From Sabulicella rubraurantiaca (GTDB lineage Bacteria; Pseudomonadota; Alphaproteobacteria; Acetobacterales; Acetobacteraceae): DNA of 64,000 bases. The stretch is from positions 434,001 through 498,000 of the forward strand of contig NZ_JAFEUU010000002.1 of NCBI RefSeq assembly GCF_017355885.1. Direction: 5' to 3'. This document shows positions 28,578 through 38,717 of this stretch, piece after piece. Below the pieces are notes generated by a model. That model was not told the DNA's origin. It ran no database searches and saw only the letters and a program-made list of their open reading frames with translations. Both the position numbers and the translations under genes were made by a program. The first letter of the stretch is position 1; every line of letters starts with the position of its first letter.

Positions 28578-30245
28578 ATGGCAAGCTGGCGCGACCGGGC
28601 AGGCAGCCCGTTTTTCCCCGAGAAGCACCCGGCGACCGGGCGGCGGGGGATGGTGGTCACCAACCATCCGGCCGCCAGCGCCGCTGGGGCGCAGATGCTG
28701 GCCGAGGGCGGCACGGCGACGGACGCGGCGGTTGCCGCCCTGCTCGCCCTTTCGGTCTGCGAGCCGATGATGGTGGGGCTGTTCGGCGGCGGGATGATGC
28801 ACCTCGCCGGGTCGGACGGGCGCCACGCCATCCTGGACGGCATGGCCTCCGCCCCCTTCTCCGCGCGGCCGGAGATGTTCGAGGACCACCCGCCGACGCG
28901 GCGTACCGTGGGCGCGCTGTCGGTCTGCGTGCCGCGCAACCTCCTCGCCTGGGAGGAGGCGCTCCGGCGCTTCGGGCGCTTCACCCTGGCCGATTGCGCA
29001 GAGCCGGCGATCCGCCTCGCCGAGCGCGGCTTCCGCACCGGCGGCTACCTCGCCGAATGCGTTGCCGAGACGGCGCCCGACCTCGCGAGGGACCGTGCCA
29101 TCGCCGCCCTGTTCATGCCGGGCGGTACGCCGCTTCCGGCCGGCAGCCTGCTCCGCAACCCGGCCTTGGGCGAGACGCTGCGCGCCGTTGCCAAGGAGGG
29201 GGCCGCCACGCTGCACGGGGGCGATGTCGGCTCCTCCGCCGTGCTGCAGCTGGCGCGACGCGGCGGGATTGTTTCCACGGACGACCTCGCCGCCGTGCGC
29301 GCCGGGTGGCGGGACCCGGTGCGCGGCACCTATCGCGGCGCCGAGGTGATCGGCCCGCCGCCCCCCTCCGCGGGCGGCGTCCACCTCCTGCAGATGCTGA
29401 AGGTGATGGAGGGGTTCGACGTGGCGCGGCTCGGCTTCGGCACCGCGGCGTCGCTGCACCTCGTTGCCGAATGCCTGAAGATCGCCTTTGCCGACCGCGC
29501 TGCCGCGACGGCCGACCCGGACTTCATCCCGGTCCCCGTCACGCGCCTGCTGGACCAGGCCTATGCAGCGGACCGACGTGCCCTGATCGACCCGGCCGCC
29601 GCGCGGCGCTGGACGGCGGGGGTGGAGCCGTCACGGGAAGGGGCGAACACGACCCATGTCACCGTGGCGGATGGCGAGGGCGGCATTGCGTGCTGCACCC
29701 ACACCATCAACAGCCTGTTCGGCGCCCGCCTCCTTCTCCCCGAGACGGGGCTGATCCCCAACAACTACATGGCGCTGTTCGACCCCGTGCCCGGGCGCGC
29801 CCAGTCGGTCGAGGCTTGCAAGCGCGTCACCACCTCCATGGCACCCACGGTGATCCGCCGCGACGGCGCGCCCTGGGCCGCGCTCGGCCTGCCGGGGGGG
29901 CTGCGCATCTTCGGCTCCGTGTTCCAGGCGGTGATGAACCTGCTCGACCACAAGATGTCCTTGCAGGAGGCCGTGGAAGCGCCGCGCATCTGGACCGACG
30001 GCGGCAAGGTCGAGGTAGAGGCGGGCATCGCCCCCGCCGCGCGCTCCGCCCTCGCCGCGCTGGGTCACGAGGTGCAGGCCGTGCCGCATGTCGCGGGCGG
30101 CATGTGCGGCATCCGCTTCGAGGAGGATGGAATGCTGGAAGGCGCAGCGTGCTGGCGGGCCGATGGGGCGCCCCTCGGCCTTGGCGGCGGCCCCGCCCGG
30201 CAGGGCGTGCGCTTCTGGCCCGATGCCGGGACGCCGAAGGCTTGA
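28578..30245 (+). CDS. ggt: gamma-glutamyltransferase, canonical catalytic motif
   Basis: A 555-residue gamma-glutamyltranspeptidase-family protein with the intact autoprocessing and catalytic motif NTTHVTVAD (N357, T358, T359, H360) and the SLFGARLLLPETGLIPNN loop; LFGGGMMHLA is the equivalent of the conserved glycine-rich segment near the N-terminus. The chain should self-cleave before T358, which becomes the nucleophile. No signal peptide is visible, so it may act in the cytosol on gamma-glutamyl compounds or, like related acylases, on other amides. It lies 14 bases after pmbA and ends 6 bases before the convergent permease. The paralogue at 8945 lacks this motif. Confidence 0.88.
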   Translation: MASWRDRAGSPFFPEKHPATGRRGMVVTNHPAASAAGAQMLAEGGTATDAAVAALLALSVCEPMMVGLFGGGMMHLAGSDGRHAILDGMASAPFSARPEMFEDHPPTRRTVGALSVCVPRNLLAWEEALRRFGRFTLADCAEPAIRLAERGFRTGGYLAECVAETAPDLARDRAIAALFMPGGTPLPAGSLLRNPALGETLRAVAKEGAATLHGGDVGSSAVLQLARRGGIVSTDDLAAVRAGWRDPVRGTYRGAEVIGPPPPSAGGVHLLQMLKVMEGFDVARLGFGTAASLHLVAECLKIAFADRAAATADPDFIPVPVTRLLDQAYAADRRALIDPAAARRWTAGVEPSREGANTTHVTVADGEGGIACCTHTINSLFGARLLLPETGLIPNNYMALFDPVPGRAQSVEACKRVTTSMAPTVIRRDGAPWAALGLPGGLRIFGSVFQAVMNLLDHKMSLQEAVEAPRIWTDGGKVEVEAGIAPAARSALAALGHEVQAVPHVAGGMCGIRFEEDGMLEGAACWRADGAPLGLGGGPARQGVRFWPDAGTPKA

Positions 30246-30251
30246 TCCGCC

Positions 30252-32012
30252 CTATTCGCTGAAGACGAGTTCCAGCACCGCATCCTCGCCATGGGTGCGG
30301 ACTGAGCAGGTATCCGCCTCTCGCGCCGCCAGCCACATGGCGAAGCCTTCCTGCGCCGCCGCGCCACCGATCAGGTCCTCCACACGCGGGGTCCGGGCAG
30401 GCAGAGGCAACTTAGCCCCCCGGTAGCGAACCAGAAGGACGAGGCGCCCATCGGCATGGCGCATCTCCGCCTCGATGCGCGCGACGCCTCGCACGGCCAG
30501 GATCTCAGCCACTTCAATGGTGGCGTGGGCGGCGGCATCGGCCGTGGTCCGGCGCAGGCCGAACCCGCCCGAGGCACGTTCCACGAAGCGCTCGATCTCC
30601 CGGTTCGCCTCCGCGTCGAGGGCGATGGAGATGCGCTCCCGCTGCCGGACCAGTGGCAGGGTCAGCAAATGGACCCCCATGGAGGCGAGAAAGCCCAGCG
30701 TCACCGGCCCCAGCAATGCCTCCGGCAGCACCGTTGCCAAGCGATCCGGCGCCAGCAGGGCCAGCAGCGCGGCGGCGAGGCCCAGCCCGACGCAGGCGGT
30801 GCGGCGCCGGTCCAGCACCCGGCTGGCGATCTGCTGCGCGCCGGAGGCGAGGATGAAGCAGGTGATGTGCAGCAGCAGTGCCGCCGCAACTGGCGCAGGC
30901 AGGAGGAGCATCTGCGCCAGCAGCCAGGGCGAGCAGGCAAGCAGCAGCAGGAGCACGCAGTTTAGCCAGATCACCGCCCGCGCCAGCACCCGCGTCGCGA
31001 CCGCCAACCCGACCCCGCCGGAGGAGGTGGTGGCGGTCATCGCGCCCAGAGTCGCCGTCGCGGCCATGCCGAGCATCGCCGCGACCAGGGAGCGCTGCAG
31101 CGGCCCTGGGTCGGGCTTCACCCAATGCGCGTTGCCCTCGCGCTGCAGAACCAGCGCGTTGCCCAGCACGCCGGGGATCAGGCACAGCCCCGCGACCAGG
31201 AAGGGCAGCACGAGGCCCCAGTCGAAGGCGGTGAAATCCGGCCAGCGCGGCACGGGCAGGGCAAGGAAGGGCTGCGCGGCGACCTCGGCCAGCGCCGCTT
31301 GGTCGGGCGGCCAGATCAGGAGGCCCAGCACGGTCCCGACGCCGCCCCCCAGCAGCAGGGCGAAGGGGGCAAGCCGCCAGCGCAGCACGGAAAGCAGCAC
31401 GATCAGCCCCAGCGCCGCCAAGAGGAACCCTTCTTCCGCCATGCCCTCATCGGTGCCGAGGCCGAGCTCGGCCACGCGCGGCAGGAGGCTGACGCCCAGC
31501 GAGAAGGACACGACCCCTGCCACCTCAACAGGCATCAGGCGCAGCAGGCCCGGCAGGAGCAGCACAAGGCCCAGCCCGATCAGCGCCGCCACGAGGATGG
31601 CAGGCCCGGCCTGCGCCATGCCGAGCCCCATCCCGGCCGCGGTGAGATGCGCCCCCAGGCTCACCGGCGAGGGGATGCAGGACAGCGCATAGCCCGACCC
31701 CACCGGCCCGCGCGGCAGGAGGTGAAGCGCCGCGTTCACCGCCATCCCGACCAGGGTCAAGGACAGCAGCGCCACTGTCTCGCCCGGGCCGAGGGCAAGG
31801 GCCCGCGCCAGGACGAGGGGCAGCAGCAGATACACCGCCTGGACCGCAAGGTGCTGCAGGGCGAAGCCAAGTGCCGCTCCGGGCGGGACCGGGTCTGCCA
31901 CATCCAGGGCAATGTCGGCGGGCGGGCGGGTGCGGTGGTCCCGTCGGCGGTCGGCCCAACCCGGCAGCGCCAGTCGGGAAGCGGCGACCGGCTGAGGCGT
32001 CGAATCGGGCAT
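30252..32012 (-). CDS. NCS2/SLC23-type nucleobase permease with cytoplasmic ATPase-like tail
   Basis: A 586-residue protein. Residues about 45-465 form a polytopic transporter with roughly 12 helices and NCS2 landmarks: [31 protein letters not shown] and [11 protein letters not shown]. The family imports uracil, xanthine, uric acid and similar bases by proton or sodium symport. The last 115 or so residues are soluble and not part of the usual family. They resemble a degraded HATPase/RsbW-like domain ([10 protein letters not shown] in the N-box position, [13 protein letters not shown] in the G1-box position) without convincing ATP-binding residues. The gene is divergent from glyQ with 107 bases between starts. 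Confidence 0.78.
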   Translation of the reverse strand: MPDSTPQPVAASRLALPGWADRRRDHRTRPPADIALDVADPVPPGAALGFALQHLAVQAVYLLLPLVLARALALGPGETVALLSLTLVGMAVNAALHLLPRGPVGSGYALSCIPSPVSLGAHLTAAGMGLGMAQAGPAILVAALIGLGLVLLLPGLLRLMPVEVAGVVSFSLGVSLLPRVAELGLGTDEGMAEEGFLLAALGLIVLLSVLRWRLAPFALLLGGGVGTVLGLLIWPPDQAALAEVAAQPFLALPVPRWPDFTAFDWGLVLPFLVAGLCLIPGVLGNALVLQREGNAHWVKPDPGPLQRSLVAAMLGMAATATLGAMTATTSSGGVGLAVATRVLARAVIWLNCVLLLLLACSPWLLAQMLLLPAPVAAALLLHITCFILASGAQQIASRVLDRRRTACVGLGLAAALLALLAPDRLATVLPEALLGPVTLGFLASMGVHLLTLPLVRQRERISIALDAEANREIERFVERASGGFGLRRTTADAAAHATIEVAEILAVRGVARIEAEMRHADGRLVLLVRYRGAKLPLPARTPRVEDLIGGAAAQEGFAMWLAAREADTCSVRTHGEDAVLELVFSE

Positions 32013-32119
32013 CGGCGCAATCTTTCATGCCCTGGCTGCATGCCGCAACGCGCGTGCAACTTCCCGGCTTGGACAGGCTTGGGTATGCTGCGCCGCAACG
32101 ACGCCCAGCCCGGAAGACT

Positions 32120-32986
32120 ATGAGCCAGACACGCCCGCCCTCCTTCCAGGAGATGATCCTGCGCCTGCACGCGTTCTGGGCCGAGCAGGGCTGCCTGATC
32201 CTCCAGCCCTACGACATGGAAATGGGCGCCGGCACCTTTCATCCGGCGACGACGCTGCGCGCCCTGGGTCCGCAACCATGGCGCGCCGCCTATGTCCAGC
32301 CGTCCCGCCGCCCCACCGACGGGCGCTATGGCGAGAACCCGAACCGGCTGCAGCATTACTACCAATACCAGGTCATCCTGAAGCCGAGCCCGCCCGACCC
32401 GCAATCGCTGCTGATCGAGAGCTACCGCGCCATCGGCATCGACCCGAAGCTGCACGACATCCGCTTCGTGGAGGATGACTGGGAAAGCCCGACCCTCGGC
32501 GCCTGGGGCCTGGGGTGGGAGGTGTGGTGCGACGGGATGGAGGTGACGCAGTTCACCTATTTCCAGCAAGTGGGCGGCATTGCCTGCGAGGTGCCAAGCT
32601 GCGAGCTGACCTACGGGCTGGAACGCTTGGCCATGTACATCCAGGGCGTCGAGAATGTTTATGACCTCGACTTCAATGGAAAGGGCGTCACCTATGGCGA
32701 CGTCTTCCTGCGCGCCGAGCGCGAATACAGCGCCCACAACTTCGAGCACGCCGATATCGACCTCCTGAAGCGCCAGTTCGAGGAAGCCGAGCAGGAGTGC
32801 AAGGCGCTGGCCAAGCAGGGCCTCGCCATGCCGGCCTATGACCACTGCATCAAGGCCAGCCACCGCTTCAACCTGCTGGATGCGCGCGGCGCCATCTCCG
32901 TGACCGAGCGTGCCGCCTATATTGGGCGGGTCCGCGACCTGGCGAAGCGCTGCTGCGAAACGTGGCTCGCCAAGGACGCGGCGTGA
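32120..32986 (+). CDS. glyQ: glycyl-tRNA synthetase alpha subunit
   Basis: A 288-residue alpha subunit of the bacterial alpha2-beta2 glycyl-tRNA synthetase; it contains the class II catalytic core. Landmarks are [61 protein letters not shown] and [23 protein letters not shown] Shine-Dalgarno-like GGAAG at 32112-32116 supports ATG 32120. glyS follows after 117 bases. A TATGCT hexamer near 32080 could be the -10 element of this operon, though the matching -35 is poor. Confidence 0.97.
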   Translation: MSQTRPPSFQEMILRLHAFWAEQGCLILQPYDMEMGAGTFHPATTLRALGPQPWRAAYVQPSRRPTDGRYGENPNRLQHYYQYQVILKPSPPDPQSLLIESYRAIGIDPKLHDIRFVEDDWESPTLGAWGLGWEVWCDGMEVTQFTYFQQVGGIACEVPSCELTYGLERLAMYIQGVENVYDLDFNGKGVTYGDVFLRAEREYSAHNFEHADIDLLKRQFEEAEQECKALAKQGLAMPAYDHCIKASHRFNLLDARGAISVTERAAYIGRVRDLAKRCCETWLAKDAA

Positions 32987-33103
32987 CTCCTCCCTGCTCG
33001 GGCCCTAGCATGGGCGTGACGTTGGCCTGGGGGCCGTTCGCGCCCGCCACTCCCTCTCATTGGGCGAAGCCGTCGCCCGCAGCGATGTGAAGCCCGCCAC
33101 CTG

Positions 33104-35155
33104 ATGCCCGAATTGCTGCTTGAGCTGTTCTCCGAGGAAATTCCCGCGCGCATGCAGGCCCGCGCGGCGGAAGATATCGCGCGCCTCCTCGCCGATGCTC
33201 TGAAGCCCGCCGGGTTGGCGCCCGGGGATGTCCGCACCGTCCATGGCCCGCGTCGCATCGCCCTGTCCTGCACCCTGCCCGCCGCGACCGCAGCGGTGGA
33301 GGAAGAGCGCCGCGGTCCCCGCGCCGACGCCACCGGCCCTGCCCTGGACGGGTTCCTGCGCGCCACCGGCCTGTCGCGCGAGCAGCTGGAGGAACGCGAC
33401 ACCGGCAAGGGCGTATATCTCTACGCCGTGATCCGCCGCCCCGGCCGCCCGACGTCCGAGGTGCTGGCGGAAGCCCTGCCCGCGTTGCTGCGCCGCTTCC
33501 CTTGGCCAAAATCCATGCGCTGGGGTGACGGCTCCGCCTTCACCTGGGTGCGGCCCTTGCAGCGCATCCTTTGCGTCTTCGACGGCGCGGTTGTGCCCTT
33601 CGCCCTCGCCACGGAAGGCGATGACGGGCACTGCCTCCGGGCGGGCGAGGAAACCGAAGGGCACCGCATCCTGTCGCCCGGCGCCTTCGCCGCGCGCGAC
33701 GCCGCATCTTGGGAAGCAGGGCTGCGCGAGCGCCACGTCATCGCCGACGCGGCAGAGCGCGAGGCGTTGATCGAGCGCGGCGTCGCCGAACTGGCGAGTG
33801 CCGAGGGGCTGGAGGTCGTGCCCGATCGCGGCCTGCTGGCCGAGGTGGCAGGGCTGGTGGAATGGCCCGTGCCGCTGCTCGGCCGCATCGACGATGCCTT
33901 CATGGACCTGCCGGCCGAGGTAATGCGCACCTCCATGCGGGTGAACCAGCGCTACTTTGCGCTGCGCCACCCCGACGGCCGCGCCGCCAACCGCTTCGCC
34001 CTGGTGGCCAACATTCCGGCGACGGATGGCGGCGCGGCCATCATCGCGGGGAATGAGCGCGTCCTGCGCGCCCGCCTCTCCGATGCGCGTTTCTTCTGGG
34101 ACAATGACCGCAAGGCCGGGCTGGAAAGCTTCCTGCCGAAGCTGGAAGGCGTGACCTTCCACGCCAAGCTCGGCACCCAGGCGCAGCGCGTGGCGCGGAT
34201 CGAGGCGCTGGCGCGTCACCTCGCGCCGCTGGTGGGCGCCGACGCCGCGCTGGCAGCGCGCGCGGCGAGGCTGTGCAAGGCCGACCTCGCCTCCGGCATG
34301 GTGGGCGAGTTCCCGGAGCTGCAGGGCGTCATGGGCGGCTACTACGCCCGCGAGGCCGGCGAGGATGCGCGCGTGGCCGACGCCATCGCACAGCATTACC
34401 GCCCGCTCGGCCCGACGGATGCGGTTCCCTCCGAGCCCGTGGCGATCGCGGTGGCGCTGGCTGATAAGTTGGACACGCTCGCCGGCTTCTTTGCGGTGGG
34501 CGAGAAGCCGACCGGCTCGGGCGATCCCTTCGCGCTGCGCCGCGCCGCGCTGGGCGTGATCCGCATCATCCGGGAGAACGGGCTGCGGCTGCCATTGCGG
34601 CAGATCTTCGCCGCGGCGCGGTCCGACGCACCGGTCGCGGATCTGCTGGATTTCATGCTGGAGCGGCTGCGCGTCCAGTTGCGCTCCGAAGGCCAGCGCC
34701 ACGACGTGGTCGCCGCCTCCATCGGCGGCGATGACGACCTCGCGCGCATCCTCGCGCGCGGGGACGCGCTGAAGGCGATGCTGGAAACCGAGGACGGCGC
34801 CAACCTCTTGGCCGCCTACAAGCGCGCCGCCAACATCCTCCGCATCGAGGAGAAGAAGGACGGGTGCGCCTATTCCGGCCCGGTCAATGCCGGGCTGCTC
34901 GAGGCGCCGGAGGAGGCCGCGCTCGATGCCGCCATCGCGGAGGTCTGGCCACTCACGCGCCAGCGCCTCGACGCCGAGGATTTCGCGGGTGCCACCAATG
35001 CGCTGGCGAGGCTGCGCGCCCCGGTGGACGCGTTCTTCGACAAGGTGGTGGTGAACGCCGACCATCCGCAGCTTCGGGTCAACCGGCTGCTCCTTCTTTC
35101 CAGCCTCCGCGCTGCCGCCGACCAGGTGGCAGAGCTTTCCAAGATCGAAGCCTGA
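33104..35155 (+). CDS. glyS: glycyl-tRNA synthetase beta subunit
   Basis: A 683-residue beta subunit that recognises tRNA-Gly and is required for activity of GlyQ. The N-terminus MPELLLELFSEEIPARMQ is diagnostic; further landmarks are PKSMRWGDGSAFTWVRPL, RTSMRVNQRYFALRHPDG, RFFWDNDRK, KLGTQAQRVARIEAL and KADLASGMVGEFPELQGVMG. The C-terminal DALR-like helical region ends at 35155. It lies between glyQ (117 bases upstream) and ppdK (11 bases downstream). Confidence 0.97.
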   Translation: MPELLLELFSEEIPARMQARAAEDIARLLADALKPAGLAPGDVRTVHGPRRIALSCTLPAATAAVEEERRGPRADATGPALDGFLRATGLSREQLEERDTGKGVYLYAVIRRPGRPTSEVLAEALPALLRRFPWPKSMRWGDGSAFTWVRPLQRILCVFDGAVVPFALATEGDDGHCLRAGEETEGHRILSPGAFAARDAASWEAGLRERHVIADAAEREALIERGVAELASAEGLEVVPDRGLLAEVAGLVEWPVPLLGRIDDAFMDLPAEVMRTSMRVNQRYFALRHPDGRAANRFALVANIPATDGGAAIIAGNERVLRARLSDARFFWDNDRKAGLESFLPKLEGVTFHAKLGTQAQRVARIEALARHLAPLVGADAALAARAARLCKADLASGMVGEFPELQGVMGGYYAREAGEDARVADAIAQHYRPLGPTDAVPSEPVAIAVALADKLDTLAGFFAVGEKPTGSGDPFALRRAALGVIRIIRENGLRLPLRQIFAAARSDAPVADLLDFMLERLRVQLRSEGQRHDVVAASIGGDDDLARILARGDALKAMLETEDGANLLAAYKRAANILRIEEKKDGCAYSGPVNAGLLEAPEEAALDAAIAEVWPLTRQRLDAEDFAGATNALARLRAPVDAFFDKVVVNADHPQLRVNRLLLLSSLRAAADQVAELSKIEA

Positions 35156-35166
35156 GGAACAGCCTG

Positions 35167-37839
35167 ATGACGCAATGGGTGTACAGCTTCGGCGCCGGCC
35201 ACAACGAAGGCCGCGCGGACATGCGCAACCTCCTGGGGGGCAAGGGCGCCAACCTGGCGGAGATGGCGAGCATCGGCCTTCCCGTGCCCCCCGGCTTCAC
35301 CATCACCACCGAGGTCTGCACCCATTTCTACGCCAACGGGAAGCAATACCCCGCGGCGCTGAAGGCCGACGTGAAAACCGCCCTGGCGCGGGTGGAGGAG
35401 GCAGTCGGCCTCAAGTTCGGCGATGCCACGAAGCCGCTGCTGGTCTCGGTCCGCTCGGGCGCCCGCGTCTCCATGCCCGGCATGATGGACACGGTGCTGA
35501 ACCTGGGCCTCAACGACACGACGGTGGAGGGGCTGTCCGCCGCTTCCGGCGATGCGCGCTTCGCCTGGGATTCCTACCGCCGCTTCATCCAGATGTATGG
35601 CTCCGTCGTGCTCGGCGTGGACCATCACCGCTTCGAGGAGATCATCGAGGAGGTGAAGCTCTCGCGCGGCGTGGTGGAGGACACGGCCCTCACCGCCGCC
35701 GACTGGCGCGAGGTGACGCAGGGCTACCAGGAGATGGTGGCCGATGTGACGGGCGCCCCCTTCCCGCAGGAACCCGAGGCGCAGCTTTGGGGCGCGATCG
35801 GCGCGGTCTTCGAATCCTGGATGAACCAGCGCGCGATCACCTATCGCCGCCTGAACGACATCCCGGCCGAATGGGGCACGGCGGTGAACGTGCAGGCCAT
35901 GGTCTTCGGCAACATGGGCGAGGATTGCGCCACCGGCGTCTGCTTCACCCGCGACCCCTCGACCGGCGAGGACATCTTCTACGGCGAGTACCTGGTGAAC
36001 GCGCAGGGCGAGGACGTGGTGGCCGGCATCCGCACGCCGCAGCCCATGTCGGCGGCCCGCGCAAAGCCCGGCGAGAAGCCGATGGAAGAGGTGATGCCCG
36101 AGGCCTATGCCGAGCTCGTCCGCGTCCGCGAGGTGCTGGAGAAGCACTACAAGGATATGCAGGACATCGAGTTCACGGTGCAGCAGAACAAGCTCTACAT
36201 GCTGCAGACCCGCAACGGGAAGCGCACCGCCGCCGCCTCGCTGAAGATCGCCGTGGATATGGCGCGCGAGGGGCTGATCGATGAGCGGGAGGCGGTGACC
36301 CGTGTGCATCCCGCCTCGCTCGACCAGTTGCTGCACCCGACGCTTGATCCAAAGGCGCCGCGCAAAACGCTGTCCAAGGGCCTGCCCGCCTCGCCGGGCG
36401 CGGCCTGCGGCGCGGTGGTGTTCTCGGCCGACGAGGCGGAGGCGCGCGCGCAGAAGGGCGAGAGCGTGATCCTGGTCCGCATCGAGACCTCGCCGGAGGA
36501 CATCCACGGGATGCACGCGGCGCGCGGCATCCTGACGACGCGCGGCGGCATGACCAGCCACGCCGCCGTGGTGGCGCGCGGCATGGGCCGCCCCTGCGTG
36601 GCAGGCGCGGGCAGCATCACCGTGGACTACGCTGCCCAGGCGCTGATGGCCGGAGGCAACATCATCCGCGCCGGCGAGACCATCACCCTCGATGGGGCGA
36701 CGGGTGAGGTATTCATCGGCGCCGTCCCGATGATCGAGCCGCAGCTTTCCGGCGACTTCGCCACGCTGATGGAATGGGCCGACGGCGTGCGCCGCATGCG
36801 CGTGCGCGCCAATGCCGAGACGCCGCTGGACGCCGAGACGGCGCGCAAGTTCGGCGCCGAGGGCATCGGGCTGTGCCGCACCGAGCACATGTTCTTCGAT
36901 CCCGAGCGCATCGGCGCCGTGCGGCAGATGATCGTGAGCGAGACGGAAGGAGGCCGCCGCACCGCCCTGGCGAAGCTGCTGCCCTTCCAGCGCGACGACT
37001 TTACCGCGCTGTTCCGCATCATGGCGGGGCTGCCGGTGACGATCCGCCTGCTCGACCCGCCGCTGCACGAATTCCTGCCGCATGGCGACGAGGAGATCGC
37101 GGAACTCGCCGCCTCGCTGGGCGTGGACGCGCTCTCCATGCAGCGCCGCGCCAGCGACCTTGCGGAAGCCAACCCCATGCTCGGCCACCGCGGCTGCCGC
37201 CTGGGCATCACCTTCCCCGAGATCTACGAGATGCAGGCCCGTGCCATCTTTGAGGCAGCGGTGGCCGTGGCGAAGGAAACCGGCAAGGCCCCGGTGCCCG
37301 AGATCATGATCCCGCTGGTCATGGTGAAGAAGGAGCTGGAGATCACCCGCGCCCAGGTGGAGAAGGTGGCGCAGGAAGTGTTCAGCGAGACGGGCACGAC
37401 CATCGAATACATGATCGGCACCATGATCGAGCTGCCGCGCGCCGCGCTGACTGCCGACAAGATCGCCGAGAGCGCCGACTTCTTCTCCTTCGGCACCAAC
37501 GACCTGACGCAGACCACCTTCGGCCTGTCGCGCGACGACGCGGGCAAGTTCCTGCCCCACTATGTCGAGCGCAACATCCTGCCGAAGGACCCCTTCGTTT
37601 CCATCGACCCGGAAGGGGTGGGCGCGCTGGTGGAGATCGCCTCGGAGAAGGGGCGCGGCGTGAAGAATGGGCTGAAGCTCGGCATTTGCGGCGAGCATGG
37701 CGGTGACCCCGCCTCCGTCCAGTTCTGTGAGACGGTCGGGCTCGACTACGTGTCCTGCTCGCCCTACCGCGTGCCGGTGGCGCGGCTGGCGGCGGCGCAG
37801 GCGGCGCTCTCCTCCGGCACGATGGACCGCAACGCCTGA
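35167..37839 (+). CDS. ppdK: pyruvate, phosphate dikinase
   Basis: An 890-residue PPDK that interconverts pyruvate, ATP and phosphate with phosphoenolpyruvate, AMP and diphosphate. The N-terminal ATP-grasp domain starts VYSFGAGHNEGRADMRNLLGGKGANLAEM. The swivelling phosphohistidine domain carries H465 in TTRGGMTSHAAVVARGMGRP. The C-terminal PEP/pyruvate barrel carries the catalytic C841 in LKLGICGEHGG. All key residues are present and the length is normal. ATG 35167 lies 11 bases after glyS; the two are co-oriented and probably co-transcribed. PPDK supports gluconeogenic growth on acids. Confidence 0.97.
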   Translation: MTQWVYSFGAGHNEGRADMRNLLGGKGANLAEMASIGLPVPPGFTITTEVCTHFYANGKQYPAALKADVKTALARVEEAVGLKFGDATKPLLVSVRSGARVSMPGMMDTVLNLGLNDTTVEGLSAASGDARFAWDSYRRFIQMYGSVVLGVDHHRFEEIIEEVKLSRGVVEDTALTAADWREVTQGYQEMVADVTGAPFPQEPEAQLWGAIGAVFESWMNQRAITYRRLNDIPAEWGTAVNVQAMVFGNMGEDCATGVCFTRDPSTGEDIFYGEYLVNAQGEDVVAGIRTPQPMSAARAKPGEKPMEEVMPEAYAELVRVREVLEKHYKDMQDIEFTVQQNKLYMLQTRNGKRTAAASLKIAVDMAREGLIDEREAVTRVHPASLDQLLHPTLDPKAPRKTLSKGLPASPGAACGAVVFSADEAEARAQKGESVILVRIETSPEDIHGMHAARGILTTRGGMTSHAAVVARGMGRPCVAGAGSITVDYAAQALMAGGNIIRAGETITLDGATGEVFIGAVPMIEPQLSGDFATLMEWADGVRRMRVRANAETPLDAETARKFGAEGIGLCRTEHMFFDPERIGAVRQMIVSETEGGRRTALAKLLPFQRDDFTALFRIMAGLPVTIRLLDPPLHEFLPHGDEEIAELAASLGVDALSMQRRASDLAEANPMLGHRGCRLGITFPEIYEMQARAIFEAAVAVAKETGKAPVPEIMIPLVMVKKELEITRAQVEKVAQEVFSETGTTIEYMIGTMIELPRAALTADKIAESADFFSFGTNDLTQTTFGLSRDDAGKFLPHYVERNILPKDPFVSIDPEGVGALVEIASEKGRGVKNGLKLGICGEHGGDPASVQFCETVGLDYVSCSPYRVPVARLAAAQAALSSGTMDRNA

Positions 37840-37865
37840 TCCTGCGCCCCCTGCGCGCGGAGGAG

Positions 37866-38294
37866 ATGGCGGCGCTGCGGGCGCTGCACGATGCCTCCTT
37901 TGCCGGCCTCGCCCGCGCCTATGATGCGCGGGCGATCGTCGCCCACGCGGCGCTGGTGGCTCAGCCGGATTATGCCGAGGACGTGCTGGGCTCCGACCTC
38001 TGGGTGGCCGAGCGGGACGGGCTTCTGCTCGGCAGCGCCGGATGGCTGGCGCAGCCGGACGGCGCGGCGCGCATCCGCAAGGTCTTCGTGCATCCCGATG
38101 CTGCACGCCAGGGCGTCGCGACCGCGCTGGTCACGGCGGCGGAGCGGCGCTCGGGCCGGAACCGCTTCGTCCTGCGCGCCTATCTCGATGCCGTGCCGCT
38201 GTATCGCCGCCTCGGCTACGTAGAGGAGGCGCCGGGCACGATGGAGCTGCCGGGCGGCGTGTCCATGCCCGTGCTGCTCATGCGGAAGGGGTGA
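37866..38294 (+). CDS. GNAT family N-acetyltransferase
   Basis: At least 142 residues with a GNAT core: beta4/motif A IRKVFVHPDAARQGVATALV (acetyl-CoA pyrophosphate loop R/Q-x-x-G-x-A) and the motif B segment LYRRLGYVE. The substrate is unknown. The first ATG in frame is 37866, but in-frame codons just upstream read LILRPLRAEE, the usual first beta strand of GNAT proteins. The real start may therefore be a CTG at 37836 or 37842, the former overlapping the ppdK stop as CTGA. No ATG, GTG or TTG is available there. Confidence 0.82.
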   Translation: MAALRALHDASFAGLARAYDARAIVAHAALVAQPDYAEDVLGSDLWVAERDGLLLGSAGWLAQPDGAARIRKVFVHPDAARQGVATALVTAAERRSGRNRFVLRAYLDAVPLYRRLGYVEEAPGTMELPGGVSMPVLLMRKG

Positions 38295-38333
38295 CAAACG
38301 CCGCGCCCTGCCTTCCAATGGAGGGAGGGAGAG

Positions 38334-38612
38334 GTGAGGCGAATGCGTCTTCAGGTCATGGCCGTCTTGCTGGTCACAGGCTGCGCGGCCGAGCCGCCCG
38401 CCGCGCCCGTCCCGCCCCCTGGCGACCCGCGCTGGAAGCCGGCCCCGGTATCCAGGCTGCCGGACTCATCGCAACGGATCGAACACGTTCGCGGCAACAC
38501 CTACCGCGTCTGGGGGCCGGTGCAGACCACGCGGGGCGCTTATGGCTGGCCCAGCCGCGCCGGAAGCGTCCCCACCGGGACTTTCGGCGACCTAACGCCG
38601 GTTCGCCGCTGA
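38334..38612 (+). CDS. small hypothetical lipoprotein
   Basis: A 92-residue protein with a lipoprotein signal: hydrophobic LQVMAVLLVT followed by the lipobox TGC at about residues 15-17. The mature part is proline-rich near the N-terminus and contains a short segment around YRVWGPVQTTRGAYGWPSRAG. I recognise no family. GTG 38334 follows a purine-rich GGAGGGAGGGAGA; ATG 38343 is a possible alternative start with the same spacing problem reversed. It stands alone between the GNAT gene and another small exported protein. Confidence 0.6.
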   Translation: MRRMRLQVMAVLLVTGCAAEPPAAPVPPPGDPRWKPAPVSRLPDSSQRIEHVRGNTYRVWGPVQTTRGAYGWPSRAGSVPTGTFGDLTPVRR

Positions 38613-38717
38613 CCCGCCTCATCGGCGACACCGATTGCGCGCAAAGATCAAGCGGATTGGTACCGGCGCGGTGGGGCCAGTAGGGTTCCCTCATCCAGAA
38701 GCAAGAGACTTCCTCGA

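Noticed and set aside
34870-38106. A minus-strand open frame of 1078 codons opposite ppdK
   Set aside because: Same reason: a shadow of ppdK with no domain landmarks.
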